Positions 51,428 through 60,503 of a DNA stretch of 64,000 nucleotides are shown piece by piece (the first letter of the stretch is position 1; the number at the start of each line of letters is the position of its first letter). Source of the stretch: Novosphingobium sp. FSW06-99 (GTDB taxonomy: Bacteria; Pseudomonadota; Alphaproteobacteria; Sphingomonadales; Sphingomonadaceae); contig NZ_KQ954260.1 of NCBI RefSeq assembly GCF_001519065.1, forward strand, positions 159,625-223,624, written 5' to 3'. The notes under the pieces are model-generated. The model was not told the origin of the DNA and searched no databases. It was given only the letters and a program-made list of their open reading frames with translations. Position numbers and translations under genes: made by a program.

Positions 51428-52822
51428 TCAGCTTTCGGCAAAGGCAAACGGCGCCGCCACCCGCCGATAATCGTCGGGCAGGATGTCGCGGCCAAGTGGC
51501 GGTTCGGCCCGCGCGGTGCATTCGGCGCGGTTGCACAAGCGGCAGGTCATGCCGATGGGGGTGGGGGCGGGGGGCACAGCCTGGTCTTGCGCATAGACCA
51601 GCCGAGGCGCGTGTTCGGCGGCGCAGGCGAGCGCGACCGCGCGGGTGATCGAGGGGCGGTCGTGCGCGCCGCCGCCGCTCGACACCGTGCGCACGATCGA
51701 AAAGAAGCGTTGCCCGTCAGGCAGTTCGAGCCATTGCGTCAACACCTCGCCGGGGCTGCGAAAGGCCTGATGCAAGTTCCACAACGGGCATCCGCCGCCA
51801 TGCGCGGCAAACGGAAAACCCGCACCGTCGAGCCGTTTGGAAACATTGCCGGCGGCATCGACGCGGATGAAGAAGAACGGCACACCCTGCGCACCGGGAC
51901 GGCCCAGCGTGGTCAGGCGGTGCGCCACTTGTTCGAAACTGACCCCGAACACCCCGGCCAGCGCGCCGATATCATGCCCGCGCGTCCAGGCGGTGCGGGC
52001 AAACCGGTCATAGGGCATCAGCATGGCGGCGGCGGCATAAGTCGCCAGCGCACGGCGCACGAGGTGTGCGGCGGTCGCGCTGGCAAAGCTTTCGCCCCGC
52101 ACCAGCGCGGCTATCTCGGCACGCAGCGCGGTATAGGCGATGTGCAGCGCCACTTCCCATTGCCGTGCGGTGGGCGACAGCGTGTCGTCGATCAGCAACT
52201 GTTCGCCGTGCCGGTCATAGCGGCGCAGTGCCCCCATCATCACATCGTCGGGCAGGAAGCGCAGCCGCACGCCCTGTTTCTGCAACCAGTCGGCCTGCCC
52301 CCCGGCGCGGGCGATCTCGTCGGCCAGCGCCTCGGCGCGGGCATCGAGTGCGGGAAAATGGTTGCCCGCGCGCGCGATGAACCGCCGCGCCTCGCCCACC
52401 GCATCGCCAGCCGGATCGCTCGTGCCGCTTTCGCGCAGGCCTGCCAGCGCCTGCTGTTCGCGGGCATAGGCGCCGTGCAGCCGCAGCATGGCCTCGGCCA
52501 CGCCAGGAAAGCTGGTGGCGATATCGGCCACTTCGAGCGCGGTCAGGTCGATTTCGGCAAAGATCGGGTCTTTCAGCATGACCGACAGCCGCTGGGCATA
52601 ATCGTCGCGTTCGTCGGCCGCGAGTTCGCTCATGTCGAGTTTATAGCTGCGCGCCAGCCGCAACAGCAGGTCGGCGGTCAGCGGGCGCTGGTTGCGCTCG
52701 ATCAGCGCGACATAGCTGGGCGAAATGGCCAGATCATCGGCCATGGCGGCCTGGGTCAGCCCCAGTTCGCGGCGCAAACGCTTGATGCGGGGGCCCAGAT
52801 AGAGCGGGCGGGCATCGGCCAT
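51428..52822 (-). CDS. ScfR/RamB-type short-chain fatty acyl-CoA regulator
   Basis: 464 residues from ATG 52822. An N-terminal XRE helix-turn-helix (LGLTQAAMADDLAISPSYVALIERNQR, residues 17-43) leads to a DUF955-like (ImmA/IrrE) region and a C-terminal DUF2083 domain with conserved cysteines (GGGCPLWNLHQAF and CRLCNRAECTARAEP). RamB in corynebacteria, and this group in general, regulate acetate and glyoxylate genes. It is divergent from aceA with 155 bases between, and the interval holds a RamB-like site, so regulation of aceA is likely. Confidence 0.88.
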   Translation of the reverse strand: MADARPLYLGPRIKRLRRELGLTQAAMADDLAISPSYVALIERNQRPLTADLLLRLARSYKLDMSELAADERDDYAQRLSVMLKDPIFAEIDLTALEVADIATSFPGVAEAMLRLHGAYAREQQALAGLRESGTSDPAGDAVGEARRFIARAGNHFPALDARAEALADEIARAGGQADWLQKQGVRLRFLPDDVMMGALRRYDRHGEQLLIDDTLSPTARQWEVALHIAYTALRAEIAALVRGESFASATAAHLVRRALATYAAAAMLMPYDRFARTAWTRGHDIGALAGVFGVSFEQVAHRLTTLGRPGAQGVPFFFIRVDAAGNVSKRLDGAGFPFAAHGGGCPLWNLHQAFRSPGEVLTQWLELPDGQRFFSIVRTVSSGGGAHDRPSITRAVALACAAEHAPRLVYAQDQAVPPAPTPIGMTCRLCNRAECTARAEPPLGRDILPDDYRRVAAPFAFAES

Positions 52823-52840
52823 GACGGTCTCCGTATAGAA

Positions 52841-52875
52841 CTGTACAACTGTACAAGCATTTTTTGTAAAGTTTG
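52841..52875. promoter_or_regulatory. Candidate operator of the ScfR/aceA divergent promoter
   Basis: Two elements. First, two tandem CTGTACAA units at 52841-52856, each holding the palindrome TGTACA. Second, TTTGTAAAGTTTG at 52863-52875, whose complement CAAACTTTACAAA matches the RamB motif AAACTTTGCAAA at all but one base. Located 19-53 bases before the regulator start and about 100-135 bases before aceA. Binding is inferred. Confidence 0.55.
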
Positions 52876-52977
52876 ACAACATGACTTCGCAAGGGGTCGC
52901 GCGCTTTCGCGGTGCAGCGTAGCGACGGGTCACACAGACGGGCCCGTCGGGCCACCATGCAACAGGAACCCGTGTTC

Positions 52978-54573
52978 ATGACTTATGCGAAGACCATTGC
53001 CGAAGCACGCGCCGCGATCGGTACTCTCGGCCAGGCCTGGAACGGCGTCGAGGCCGAATCCGCAGCGCGCATGCGGCTGCAGAACCGGTTCCGCACCGGG
53101 CTCGACATTGCCCGCTATACCGCCAAGATCATGCGCGCCGACATGGCCGCCTATGACGCCGACACTGCCAACTACACCCAGTCGCTGGGGTGCTGGCACG
53201 GCTTCATCGGGCAGCAGAAGATGATTTCGATCAAGAAGCATTTCGGCACCACCAAGGGCCGCTATCTCTATCTGTCGGGCTGGATGGTTGCGGCACTGCG
53301 CAGCGAATTCGGGCCCTTGCCTGACCAGTCGATGCACGAAAAGACCAGCGTTCCGACGCTGATCGAGGAATTGTACACGTTCCTGCGCCAGGCCGACGCG
53401 CGCGAGCTGGGCGGGCTGTTCCGCGAACTCGACGCGGCCAAGGCGGCGGGCGACGCGGTCAACACGCACCGCCTGCTGCACAAGATCGACGAATACCAGA
53501 CCCATGTCGTGCCGATCATCGCCGATATCGACGCCGGGTTCGGCAATGCCGAGGCGACTTATCTGCTGGCCAAGAAATTCATCGAGGCAGGCGCCTGCTG
53601 CATCCAGATCGAAAACCAGGTTTCGGATGAAAAGCAGTGCGGCCACCAGGACGGCAAAGTCACCGTCCCGCACGAGGACTTCCTCGCGAAGATCCGCGCG
53701 GTGCGCTATGCCTTCCTCGAACTGGGGGTTGAAGAAGGCGTGATCGTGGCGCGCACCGACTCGCTCGGCGCCGGGCTGACCAAGCAGATCGCCTATAGCC
53801 GCGAACCCGGCGATATCGGCGACCAGTACAACAGCTTCCTCGATTGCGATGAAGTCGATGCGGCCAATCTGGGCAATGGCGACGTGCTGATCGCGCGCGA
53901 CGGCAAGTTGCTCCGTCCCAAGCGCCTGCCGTCAAACCTGTTCCAGTTCCGCCCCGGCAGCGGCGAGGACCGCGTCGTGCTCGATTGCATCAACAGCCTG
54001 CAGAACGGTGCCGACTTGCTGTGGATCGAAACCGAAAAGCCGCATATCGGCCAGATCGCAGGCATGGTGAACCGCATCCGCGAAGCCGTGCCGCATGCCA
54101 AGCTGGTCTACAACAATTCGCCCAGCTTCAACTGGACGCTGAACTTCCGCCAGCAAGTCTATGATGCCTGGGCCAGCGAAGGCCGCGATGTCTCGGCCTA
54201 TGACCGGGCGCGGCTGATGAGCGTGGATTATGACGGCAGTGATCTGGCCAACGAAGCCGACGAACGCATCCGCACGTTCCAGCGTGATGCGGCGCGTGAA
54301 GCGGGCATTTTCCACCACCTGATCACGCTGCCGACGTACCACACCGCCGCGCTCAGCACCGATACGCTGGCCAGGGGCTATTTCGGCGAAGAAGGCATGC
54401 TGGCCTATGTCGCCGGGGTGCAACGTCGCGAAATCCGCGAAGGCCTGGCCTGCGTCAAGCACCAGAACATGGCCGGATCGGACATCGGCGATGACCACAA
54501 GGACTATTTCGCCCGCGATGCCGCGCTCAAGGCCGGTGGTGCCCACAACACGATGAACCAGTTCGCAGCATAA
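52978..54573 (+). CDS. aceA: Isocitrate lyase (531-residue type)
   Basis: 531 residues from ATG 52978 (MTYAKTIAEARAAIG). The active-site loop reads DEKQCGHQDGK with catalytic C221, and NSPSFNWTLNF is also present. The KQCGH form and length match the larger isocitrate lyase subgroup found in Pseudomonas and sphingomonads. It splits isocitrate to glyoxylate and succinate for growth on acetate or fatty acids. An in-frame ATG at 52957 would add seven residues. CAGGAA precedes the chosen start. A small gene follows after 17 bases. Confidence 0.95.
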   Translation: MTYAKTIAEARAAIGTLGQAWNGVEAESAARMRLQNRFRTGLDIARYTAKIMRADMAAYDADTANYTQSLGCWHGFIGQQKMISIKKHFGTTKGRYLYLSGWMVAALRSEFGPLPDQSMHEKTSVPTLIEELYTFLRQADARELGGLFRELDAAKAAGDAVNTHRLLHKIDEYQTHVVPIIADIDAGFGNAEATYLLAKKFIEAGACCIQIENQVSDEKQCGHQDGKVTVPHEDFLAKIRAVRYAFLELGVEEGVIVARTDSLGAGLTKQIAYSREPGDIGDQYNSFLDCDEVDAANLGNGDVLIARDGKLLRPKRLPSNLFQFRPGSGEDRVVLDCINSLQNGADLLWIETEKPHIGQIAGMVNRIREAVPHAKLVYNNSPSFNWTLNFRQQVYDAWASEGRDVSAYDRARLMSVDYDGSDLANEADERIRTFQRDAAREAGIFHHLITLPTYHTAALSTDTLARGYFGEEGMLAYVAGVQRREIREGLACVKHQNMAGSDIGDDHKDYFARDAALKAGGAHNTMNQFAA

Positions 54574-54590
54574 ACCCAAGGAGAGAGCAC

Positions 54591-54749
54591 ATGGCAGAAC
54601 CCCAACGCGCCCGCGCGGTCCTTTCCACCGAAGACTTTCGCCTGATCCGCGAAGCCGTGCTGAGCCATCTGAAACAGATTGAGGACACCCCCGACTCGGT
54701 CAAATTCTCCAACCTCTATCACCGCCTCGGCAGCGCCGCCGGGCGCTGA
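54591..54749 (+). CDS. Small protein downstream of aceA
   Basis: 52 residues: MAEPQRARAVLSTEDFRLIR, EAVLSHLKQIEDTPDSVKFS, NLYHRLGSAAGR. A strong AAGGAGAG box sits 8 bases before the ATG. The chain is mostly helical, with a charged central helix. It is within the aceA transcript, before a terminator hairpin, which supports it as expressed. Function unknown. Confidence 0.7.
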   Translation: MAEPQRARAVLSTEDFRLIREAVLSHLKQIEDTPDSVKFSNLYHRLGSAAGR

Positions 54750-54777
54750 TCCCAAGACCTTTCCTGGGGAGGAAAGC

Positions 54778-54811
54778 GGACCCGCGATGCCCGACAGGGT
54801 GTCGCGGGTCC
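54778..54811 (+). terminator. Terminator-like hairpin after aceA and the small gene
   Basis: GGACCCGCGA / TCGCGGGTCC, perfect 10-base stem with a 14-base loop, then ATTCCTT. Closes the aceA transcription unit. Confidence 0.65.
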
Positions 54812-54834
54812 ATTCCTTGCCGGCACGCCGCCAG

Positions 54835-54857
54835 ATCCTCCCCGATTCGGGGAGGAT
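54835..54857. repeat. REP-like palindrome ATCCTCCCC-GGGGAGGAT
   Basis: Perfect 9-base palindrome with loop GATTC, 13 bases past the stop of the minus-strand phosphodiesterase gene. A shortened copy (ATCCTCCCCGGTTCGGGGA) occurs near 19434-19452 between M28 and clpB. Could serve as a bidirectional terminator. Confidence 0.6.
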
Positions 54858-54870
54858 TGGGTGGGCTATT

Positions 54871-56082
54871 TCAATGGGTCAGAATCGGCGCCAGGTCGGA
54901 CAGTTTGCCGTCGTTGGGCAGCGGGGTGATGCCCAGCACTTTGGCCATCAGCGGATAGACATCGACATTGGGGAAGGGCGCAATGGTCAGCCCGGTGCGA
55001 AATGCCGGGCCATTGGCGATGAACAGCGCGCCCATCGCGGGATCGTTGATATCATAGCCGTGGGCGCCCTTTTCGATGCCGGGGTGGGCCTCCTGGCCGC
55101 GCCGGTAACTGTCGCGGGTCAGCGCCAGCCAACCGGTGGCCACCTGGCAGACGACCGCAGGCACGCGCGGGTTGGTGCCGTAATGCAGGTCGGCGGGCAC
55201 ATGGGCTTTGTCCCAGCACTGCATGTGCGGCTGGGGCGCGAGCAGTTTTTGCCGGGTCGCATCGCCTGCCGGGGTGCCGGGGGTATCGATCCCCAGCACG
55301 GTGCCATCGAACGCGACATGGGCTACGCCGGTGTCGATCACGTCGTCGAGCAGGATCAGATGCTCGTTGCCAACCGGCGCCATGCCATGGTCGGCCACCA
55401 CGATCACGTTGGCGGCAATCCCGCGCGCCTTCAACCCGTCCAGCAGGCGGCCCACGGCGGCATCGATCGAGGCCACGGCGGCGTTCACTTGCGGCGAATC
55501 CGGGCCAAAACTGTGGCCCGCGCTGTCGACTGCCTCGAAATAGAGCACTGCAAAGGCGGGGCGACGGCCGGCCGGCAGGTCCATCCAGCCGAGCACGGCA
55601 TCGACGCGCGCAGCCGGCGCCACGCCGTGGTCGAAATCATGCCACAGGCCCGGGCGCGTGCCGTGGTGCGGCACCGCGACGCCAGGCCAGAACATCACCC
55701 CGGTGTGGATGCCGGCGCGTTCGGCGCTGATCCAGATCGGCGTGCTCTGGCCCCACCAGGCTTCTTCATGGCTGGTCATGGTGAAATGGCCGGGCAGCGC
55801 AGGATCGTCGAACGCGTTGTTCACGATGCCGTTGTGATCGGGGTAGAGCCCGGTCACCAGCGCAGTGTGGTTGGGGAAAGTGACCGAGGGAAACGAGGGG
55901 ATCATGCGTTCGGCATGGACCCCGTCTGCGGCCAGCGCGGACAAGTTCGGGCTGACCCCGCGGTCGAGATAATCGGCCCGAAACCCGTCGATCGAAATCA
56001 GGATCAGCGGCGCGGGTTCGGCCATAACGGGCCCCGCCACGAACAGGCACAGCAGGCCCAGGAAACGGATCACGGTTTTCAT
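54871..56082 (-). CDS. Secreted type I phosphodiesterase / nucleotide pyrophosphatase
   Basis: 403 residues with a signal peptide (FLGLLCLFVAGPVMA). Metal-binding ISIDGFRADYLDRG, nucleophile threonine in FPNHTALVTGLYPDHNGI, VVADHGMAPV and a late histidine in GAHGYDIND are the alkaline-phosphatase-superfamily NPP pattern. It hydrolyses phosphodiester or pyrophosphate bonds in the periplasm. The MSRP-type EAWWGQSTPIW segment is typical of the bacterial NPP group. Confidence 0.9.
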   Translation of the reverse strand: MKTVIRFLGLLCLFVAGPVMAEPAPLILISIDGFRADYLDRGVSPNLSALAADGVHAERMIPSFPSVTFPNHTALVTGLYPDHNGIVNNAFDDPALPGHFTMTSHEEAWWGQSTPIWISAERAGIHTGVMFWPGVAVPHHGTRPGLWHDFDHGVAPAARVDAVLGWMDLPAGRRPAFAVLYFEAVDSAGHSFGPDSPQVNAAVASIDAAVGRLLDGLKARGIAANVIVVADHGMAPVGNEHLILLDDVIDTGVAHVAFDGTVLGIDTPGTPAGDATRQKLLAPQPHMQCWDKAHVPADLHYGTNPRVPAVVCQVATGWLALTRDSYRRGQEAHPGIEKGAHGYDINDPAMGALFIANGPAFRTGLTIAPFPNVDVYPLMAKVLGITPLPNDGKLSDLAPILTH

Positions 56083-56160
56083 GTCTCACCTCGCATCGTC
56101 GATGTCCTAGGCTGGCGTGGTTTCACCACCAAGACAAGCAATGCGCGGGTTTTTGTTTGA

Positions 56161-58089
56161 TTATCCGCCTTTTGCCGCGACTGCGCCGACAATCGTGGTG
56201 CTTGATGCCGGAATCGAGATCTGGAACGGCCCGCCGAATTCCTGCCCGGTGGGCCCAAAGAACGCCGGGGCGATCGTGCCGCTGCCGGCCATCGTGCCGG
56301 TCAGGCTGCCGGTGTTGGCGGTGCCTGCGGTGATCGTGCCCGACACGTTGAACGTGCCGTAATTGGTTGCCGCGCTTTTCAGGCCAAAGTTGCCCGAATA
56401 GCCACCCATGTCGAAATTGACCGACAGGCTGGCGGTGCCGTTGACGCTGGCCTGGCTGGCGCCGTTCCATGCAGTGCCATAGGCGACGCCGGTATATGTC
56501 GCCGAACCGGTCCGCGCGGCGATCACCCCAGGATCGGTCCCCACCCCATAGACTTGCCAGGCGGTCGTCGTGCCACCGCCGCTGGCCGGGCCCTGCCAAC
56601 TGGCGAAATTCATATAGGTCAGCGCCAGTTCGGTGTTGGCTTTGCCTTGTCTGTACATATCGACGGTGACCGCGCTGGCACCTGATCCGACGGTAAAGGC
56701 ATTGAAATTGGTGTTGCTGCTGGTGGTCGCATTGGCGCTGGTCAGTGCCGTGGCGGCGATCCCGGCCGGGGTGACGGTGGTCGTGCCGGTGGGGTTCAAT
56801 TCGACCGTTCCGGCCGCCAGGCTGGCGCTGGCGCTGCCGCCTGTGGCCACCGCCAGTTCTGCGCCATGGGCGGTGAACACCTGATCGACAACGATATTGG
56901 TCAGCGTCAGATTGATCGGGGTCAGCGTCGAATTCTGCGCGCCCCAGATCACCCCGCTGGCGCTGCTGCCATCGGCACCGGTGGTCGCGAACGAGCCGCC
57001 CAGTTCCTGCGCCGCGGGGCCATAGAATTCGCCGTTGAGCGTACCGGTCGATTTGCTGTTCAGTCCCTTGTACGTGATCGAGCCGGAAAAGGCGTTGGTG
57101 CCCGATGACAGGGTGCCCGATCCGCTGATCGTGACGCCGCTGCCGAAATTCGATTGCGACTGGATGCCGGTTTCGCTGGCCGTGGCGCTGGTGGTGAACA
57201 CCCCGTCGAGGAAATCGACATCGGCGCGCCCGGTGCCCTGGAAAAAGCGCGCTTCGCTGCCTGGCAGGGTGACCAGCCCATAGACGCTGGTGGCATAGGC
57301 GGCCTGACCGGTGGTCGGCACTTCGGCCGCGGTCGAAGCCAGGCCATAGATGAAGAAATCGACGCTGATGTCGTCGGTGGTGCCACTGGTGAACGTGCGC
57401 TGCCAATAGCCCAGCCCGGAATATTGCGGATAGCTGGAATTGTATCCGGTCACGCTGGCGGATTCGAGCGTCAGACGGTCGGTGGTGGTGCCGTTGGTGA
57501 TCGAATAGATCGCAATCCCGTTGGTGGTGCTTGTCAGGTTGGCGGGCGCGAACGTCTGGGTGCGGCCCTGGGTGGTGATGGTATAGCTTTTCGACGTAAC
57601 GTCATAGCTGACGGTCAGTGTCTGGCTGGTCGATGCGCCCGAAGTGACGTTTTCGCTGGTGGTGTTGATTGTCGCGGTCTGGGTCGCGGCGTTGTCGGCA
57701 AATGTCTGGCTGGCCGTCAGGCTGGCCAGGCTGGGTGCAGCCGGGGTGGTGGCGCCGGAGCCGGAGCCCGATCCGGAGCCCGATCCTGACCCGGTCCCCG
57801 ATCCTGTACCGGTCCCCGTCCCGGTGCCTGATCCCGTTCCTGTGCCTGATCCCGTCCCGGTGCCCGATCCTGTTCCTGTCGACGTGCCCGAACCCGATGT
57901 CGTGGTGCTGCCGCCGCCCGAGTTGGTGGTCGTGGTCGTCGTGCCCGATCCGGTGTTGGTGGTCGTGGTGGTCGTGGTGGTGTTGGCACTGTTAACCCCG
58001 CCATCGCTGCCGGTGCAGCCGGTCACCACCAGAGACAGTGAGCACAGGCTCCATGCCATCGTTGTCTTGCGTGCCGCCGATAAGCGCAT
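56161..58089 (-). CDS. Surface lipoprotein with TbpB-like beta-barrel domains
   Basis: 642 residues from ATG 58089 (MRLSAARKTTMAWSL). A lipobox (VVTGC) gives a lipidated cysteine at residue 25. Then follows a linker of about 90 residues of Thr/Ser/Gly repeats. The rest is beta-rich, with two copies of the barrel-closing motif of TbpB-type lipoproteins: LNGEFYGPAAQELGGSFATTG and FFGPTGQEFGGPFQISIP. Family members bind transferrin, heme or vitamins at the surface and are exported by Slam proteins. No Slam or TonB receptor gene is in the window. Ligand unknown. Confidence 0.75.
   Translation of the reverse strand: MRLSAARKTTMAWSLCSLSLVVTGCTGSDGGVNSANTTTTTTTTNTGSGTTTTTTNSGGGSTTTSGSGTSTGTGSGTGTGSGTGTGSGTGTGTGTGSGTGSGSGSGSGSGSGATTPAAPSLASLTASQTFADNAATQTATINTTSENVTSGASTSQTLTVSYDVTSKSYTITTQGRTQTFAPANLTSTTNGIAIYSITNGTTTDRLTLESASVTGYNSSYPQYSGLGYWQRTFTSGTTDDISVDFFIYGLASTAAEVPTTGQAAYATSVYGLVTLPGSEARFFQGTGRADVDFLDGVFTTSATASETGIQSQSNFGSGVTISGSGTLSSGTNAFSGSITYKGLNSKSTGTLNGEFYGPAAQELGGSFATTGADGSSASGVIWGAQNSTLTPINLTLTNIVVDQVFTAHGAELAVATGGSASASLAAGTVELNPTGTTTVTPAGIAATALTSANATTSSNTNFNAFTVGSGASAVTVDMYRQGKANTELALTYMNFASWQGPASGGGTTTAWQVYGVGTDPGVIAARTGSATYTGVAYGTAWNGASQASVNGTASLSVNFDMGGYSGNFGLKSAATNYGTFNVSGTITAGTANTGSLTGTMAGSGTIAPAFFGPTGQEFGGPFQISIPASSTTIVGAVAAKGG
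57755..57985. repeat. Low-complexity repeats coding the lipoprotein linker
   Basis: Tandem hexamer-like units on the minus strand (GGNACNGGNAGC variants) encode GSGTGTGSG-type repeats, then TTTTTTNTGSG and similar. Tract length probably changes by slippage in threes or sixes, which would alter linker length without frameshift. Confidence 0.75.
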
Positions 58090-58360
58090 TGCTGGATGCC
58101 TCCGCCCGCGAGTGCAGCGGCAACCGTGGTGGTTCGTCGCACTGTCGATACCCGCTATCCTACCCTCCGATCGATCGGCGGCGAGCACCTATCCACTCGA
58201 ATTTGGCGACAAATTTCGAATTCACTTTGATCAAGTCTGGCTTTGCGGCGGTTGAATTTTTCTCGCGTGACTATACCCAAGTGAATCGGTAGAGATATGA
58301 GTGTCGGACCGGGATGATCCTCTCCCCAGACCGGTCCGGCCCCGAAAAGGAATTTGCGTG

Positions 58361-58513
58361 ATGGCAAAAAAATCTGTTTTGCTTCGTCAGTCACGGGTTG
58401 AGCGACCCTTGCCGCGTTTGCCCCACCCCTCCTGGCGTCAGGCGCTGGCCGGGGCTCGGGCCGAGGGGCGGGATTTGACAGCCGACGATTTCTGGACCCG
58501 GCTGGGCCTGTAA
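58361..58513 (+). CDS. Small basic protein of unknown function
   Basis: 50 residues: MAKKSVLLRQSRVERPLPRL, PHPSWRQALAGARAEGRDLT, ADDFWTRLGL. AAGGA lies 10 bases before the ATG. An in-frame ATG at 58301 would add 20 residues. The 270 bases before it hold no other gene and contain AT-rich sequence suitable for promoters. The tail TADDFWTRLGL resembles short helical endings of unknown sphingomonad proteins. No domain recognised. Confidence 0.55.
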   Translation: MAKKSVLLRQSRVERPLPRLPHPSWRQALAGARAEGRDLTADDFWTRLGL

Positions 58514-58552
58514 TCGCTTTATTGTTGAGAGAAACTGCCGATCTGATTGTTC

Positions 58553-59245
58553 ATGAAGTCTGCCCTGATCATCCGCCACGTGCCCCATGAAGGTGTTGCC
58601 GGTTACCGCGATCCGATAGAGGCTGCGGGCTACCAGGTCGATCGCATCGACGTGTGCGACCCCGATTTTTCGTCGTGCGACCTGGTCCGACCCGATCTGG
58701 TGATCATGATGGGCGGTCCGATGGGTGTCTATGAACACCACACGCATCCGTGGATACCCTGCCAGTTGCGCCGTCTGGCGCGGCGGCTGGAGGCCGACCG
58801 GCCGACGCTGGGGGTCTGTTTCGGTGCGCAGATGGTCGCCGCCGCGCTGGGCGCGCGCGTCTATCCCGGCGGCGCCAAGGAAGTGGGGTTTCACCCGGTC
58901 AAGGTCCATGCGCGCGACACACCGCTGCGCCATGTCGAGGGCGTGCCGGTGCTGCACTGGCATGGCGACACATTCGATCTGCCCCCCGGCGCCGAATTGC
59001 TGGCATCGAGCCATGTCTATCCGCATCAGGCGTTCCGGCGCGGGCGCAACCTGCTGGCGCTGCAATTCCACGGCGAAATGGGCGAAGATCCCCGGTTCGA
59101 CGCGTGGATCGAACAGGGCCCGGATGATCTTGCCGCCGCCGGACACACCCCTTGCGCGATACGCGCCGCCCATGACGAACACGGCCCGCGCGCGGTCGCG
59201 GCCAGCCGCGCGATGATCGCGGAATGGTTGTCAGGCCTGGATTAG
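58553..59245 (+). CDS. Class I glutamine amidotransferase, GMP-synthase-like
   Basis: 230 residues. Triad: C89 (LGVCFGAQMVA), H173 and E175 (LQFHGEMG). The stand-alone domain resembles GuaA-type amidotransferases used with unknown partners, or gamma-glutamyl hydrolases. Substrate cannot be told. It is downstream of a 50-residue ORF, 39 bases away. Its end overlaps the convergent aminotransferase gene by 15 bases. Confidence 0.88.
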   Translation: MKSALIIRHVPHEGVAGYRDPIEAAGYQVDRIDVCDPDFSSCDLVRPDLVIMMGGPMGVYEHHTHPWIPCQLRRLARRLEADRPTLGVCFGAQMVAAALGARVYPGGAKEVGFHPVKVHARDTPLRHVEGVPVLHWHGDTFDLPPGAELLASSHVYPHQAFRRGRNLLALQFHGEMGEDPRFDAWIEQGPDDLAAAGHTPCAIRAAHDEHGPRAVAASRAMIAEWLSGLD

Positions 59246-60400
59246 AGCGTCGCGCCAACGCGCGATCCGGTCGATCGCGTCTTCGACCATTGCCGCCGGT
59301 TTGCAATGGCACAGCCGCAGGATGTGGCGCGGCGCATCGTCGCCTTCCCACAGCGCCGACAGCGGGATCGAGGCGACGCCCGCCTTGTGCACCAGCCGTT
59401 CGGCGACGGTGCGGTCATCGAGCGCCAGGCCGCTGGCGGCCAGGTCGATACAGCTAAACCATGTCGCCACGCCCGGCAGCACGGCAAAACCGCGCGCCTG
59501 CAAGCCCTGATTGAGCACCGCGCGGCTGGCTGCCCAGTCCGCCACTTGCCCGGCGATCAGCGCATCGTCGGCCAGCCCCTCGGCCACCGCCCATTGCAGC
59601 ATCGGCGGGGTGGTGAACGTCAGGAACTGATGCGCCTTGGCCAGCACGGCGGCGACTTCGGGTGCGGCGATCATCCAGCCGACTTTCCAGCCGGTCGCTC
59701 CAAATATCTTGCCTGCAGAGCCGATCTTGACCGCGCGCGCCGCCATCCCCGCTTCGGCCAGCAGCGATCCATGCACCCCCCCGTCAAACCGCACGGTTTC
59801 CCACACTTCGTCGCAGATCGCGAACAAGTCATGGCTGACTGCGATCTGCGCCAGCATCGCGCGGGTCGGCGCATCCATCACCGTGCCGGTGGGGTTGAGC
59901 GGGTCGTTGATCATCATCGCGCGGGTGCGCGGCGTGATCGCCGCCTCGATCGCCGTGCGGTCATAGTGCCAGTGCGGGGGATGCAACGGCACGAACACCG
60001 GCACCGCGCCCACACGCCGCACCAGCGGGGCATAGGCATCATAGGCGGGCTGAAACAACAGCACTTCATCGCCCGGGCTGACCACGGCCAGCACCGCCGC
60101 CGCGATCGCCTCGGTCGCGCCCGAGGTCACGATCACCTGGTCGCGCACCAGTGCAAGGCCCTGGCTGCGGCGATAGAATGTCGCGATCGCATCGCGCAGT
60201 TCGGGCACCCCGGCCATCGGAGGATAGTGTTGCGACCGTTCCGCCAGCGCGCGTACCACCGCTGCGCAAAGCGCTGGCGGCGGCGGCGCATCCGGAAACC
60301 CCTGGCCCAGATTGATTGCCCCCGATGCCCGGGCCAGCCCCGACATATGTTCGAAAATCGTGGTGGGCAGGGCGGTATAAACGGGGTTGAGCGCGTGCAT
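59231..60400 (-). CDS. Class I/II aminotransferase, methionine aminotransferase-like
   Basis: 389 residues from ATG 60400. PLP-enzyme signature: INLGQGFPDAPPPPAL, VIVTSGATEAIAA, NDPLNPTGTV, the PLP lysine in SAGKIFGATGWKVGWM, and C-terminal LRLCHCKP. The N-terminal YTALPTTIFEHMSGLA is typical of YbdL/kynurenine-aminotransferase-like proteins. Amino acid specificity is unknown. Convergent overlap with the amidotransferase gene. Confidence 0.9.
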   Translation of the reverse strand: MHALNPVYTALPTTIFEHMSGLARASGAINLGQGFPDAPPPPALCAAVVRALAERSQHYPPMAGVPELRDAIATFYRRSQGLALVRDQVIVTSGATEAIAAAVLAVVSPGDEVLLFQPAYDAYAPLVRRVGAVPVFVPLHPPHWHYDRTAIEAAITPRTRAMMINDPLNPTGTVMDAPTRAMLAQIAVSHDLFAICDEVWETVRFDGGVHGSLLAEAGMAARAVKIGSAGKIFGATGWKVGWMIAAPEVAAVLAKAHQFLTFTTPPMLQWAVAEGLADDALIAGQVADWAASRAVLNQGLQARGFAVLPGVATWFSCIDLAASGLALDDRTVAERLVHKAGVASIPLSALWEGDDAPRHILRLCHCKPAAMVEDAIDRIARWRDALIQA

Positions 60401-60503
60401 ATGGGGTAGACTAGCAAGCGCGGCGCATGGTGCGCAACTCATTCAGCCAGGTGACAGCCATCCCAAAATATCGTTAAGCAAGATCGAGGCAGGAGGCTTA
60501 ACG

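Noticed and set aside
51587..52876. Plus-strand 429-codon frame
   Set aside because: Antisense to the ScfR-type regulator.
54679..56160. Plus-strand 493-codon frame
   Set aside because: Antisense to the phosphodiesterase gene, which has a signal peptide and active-site motifs.
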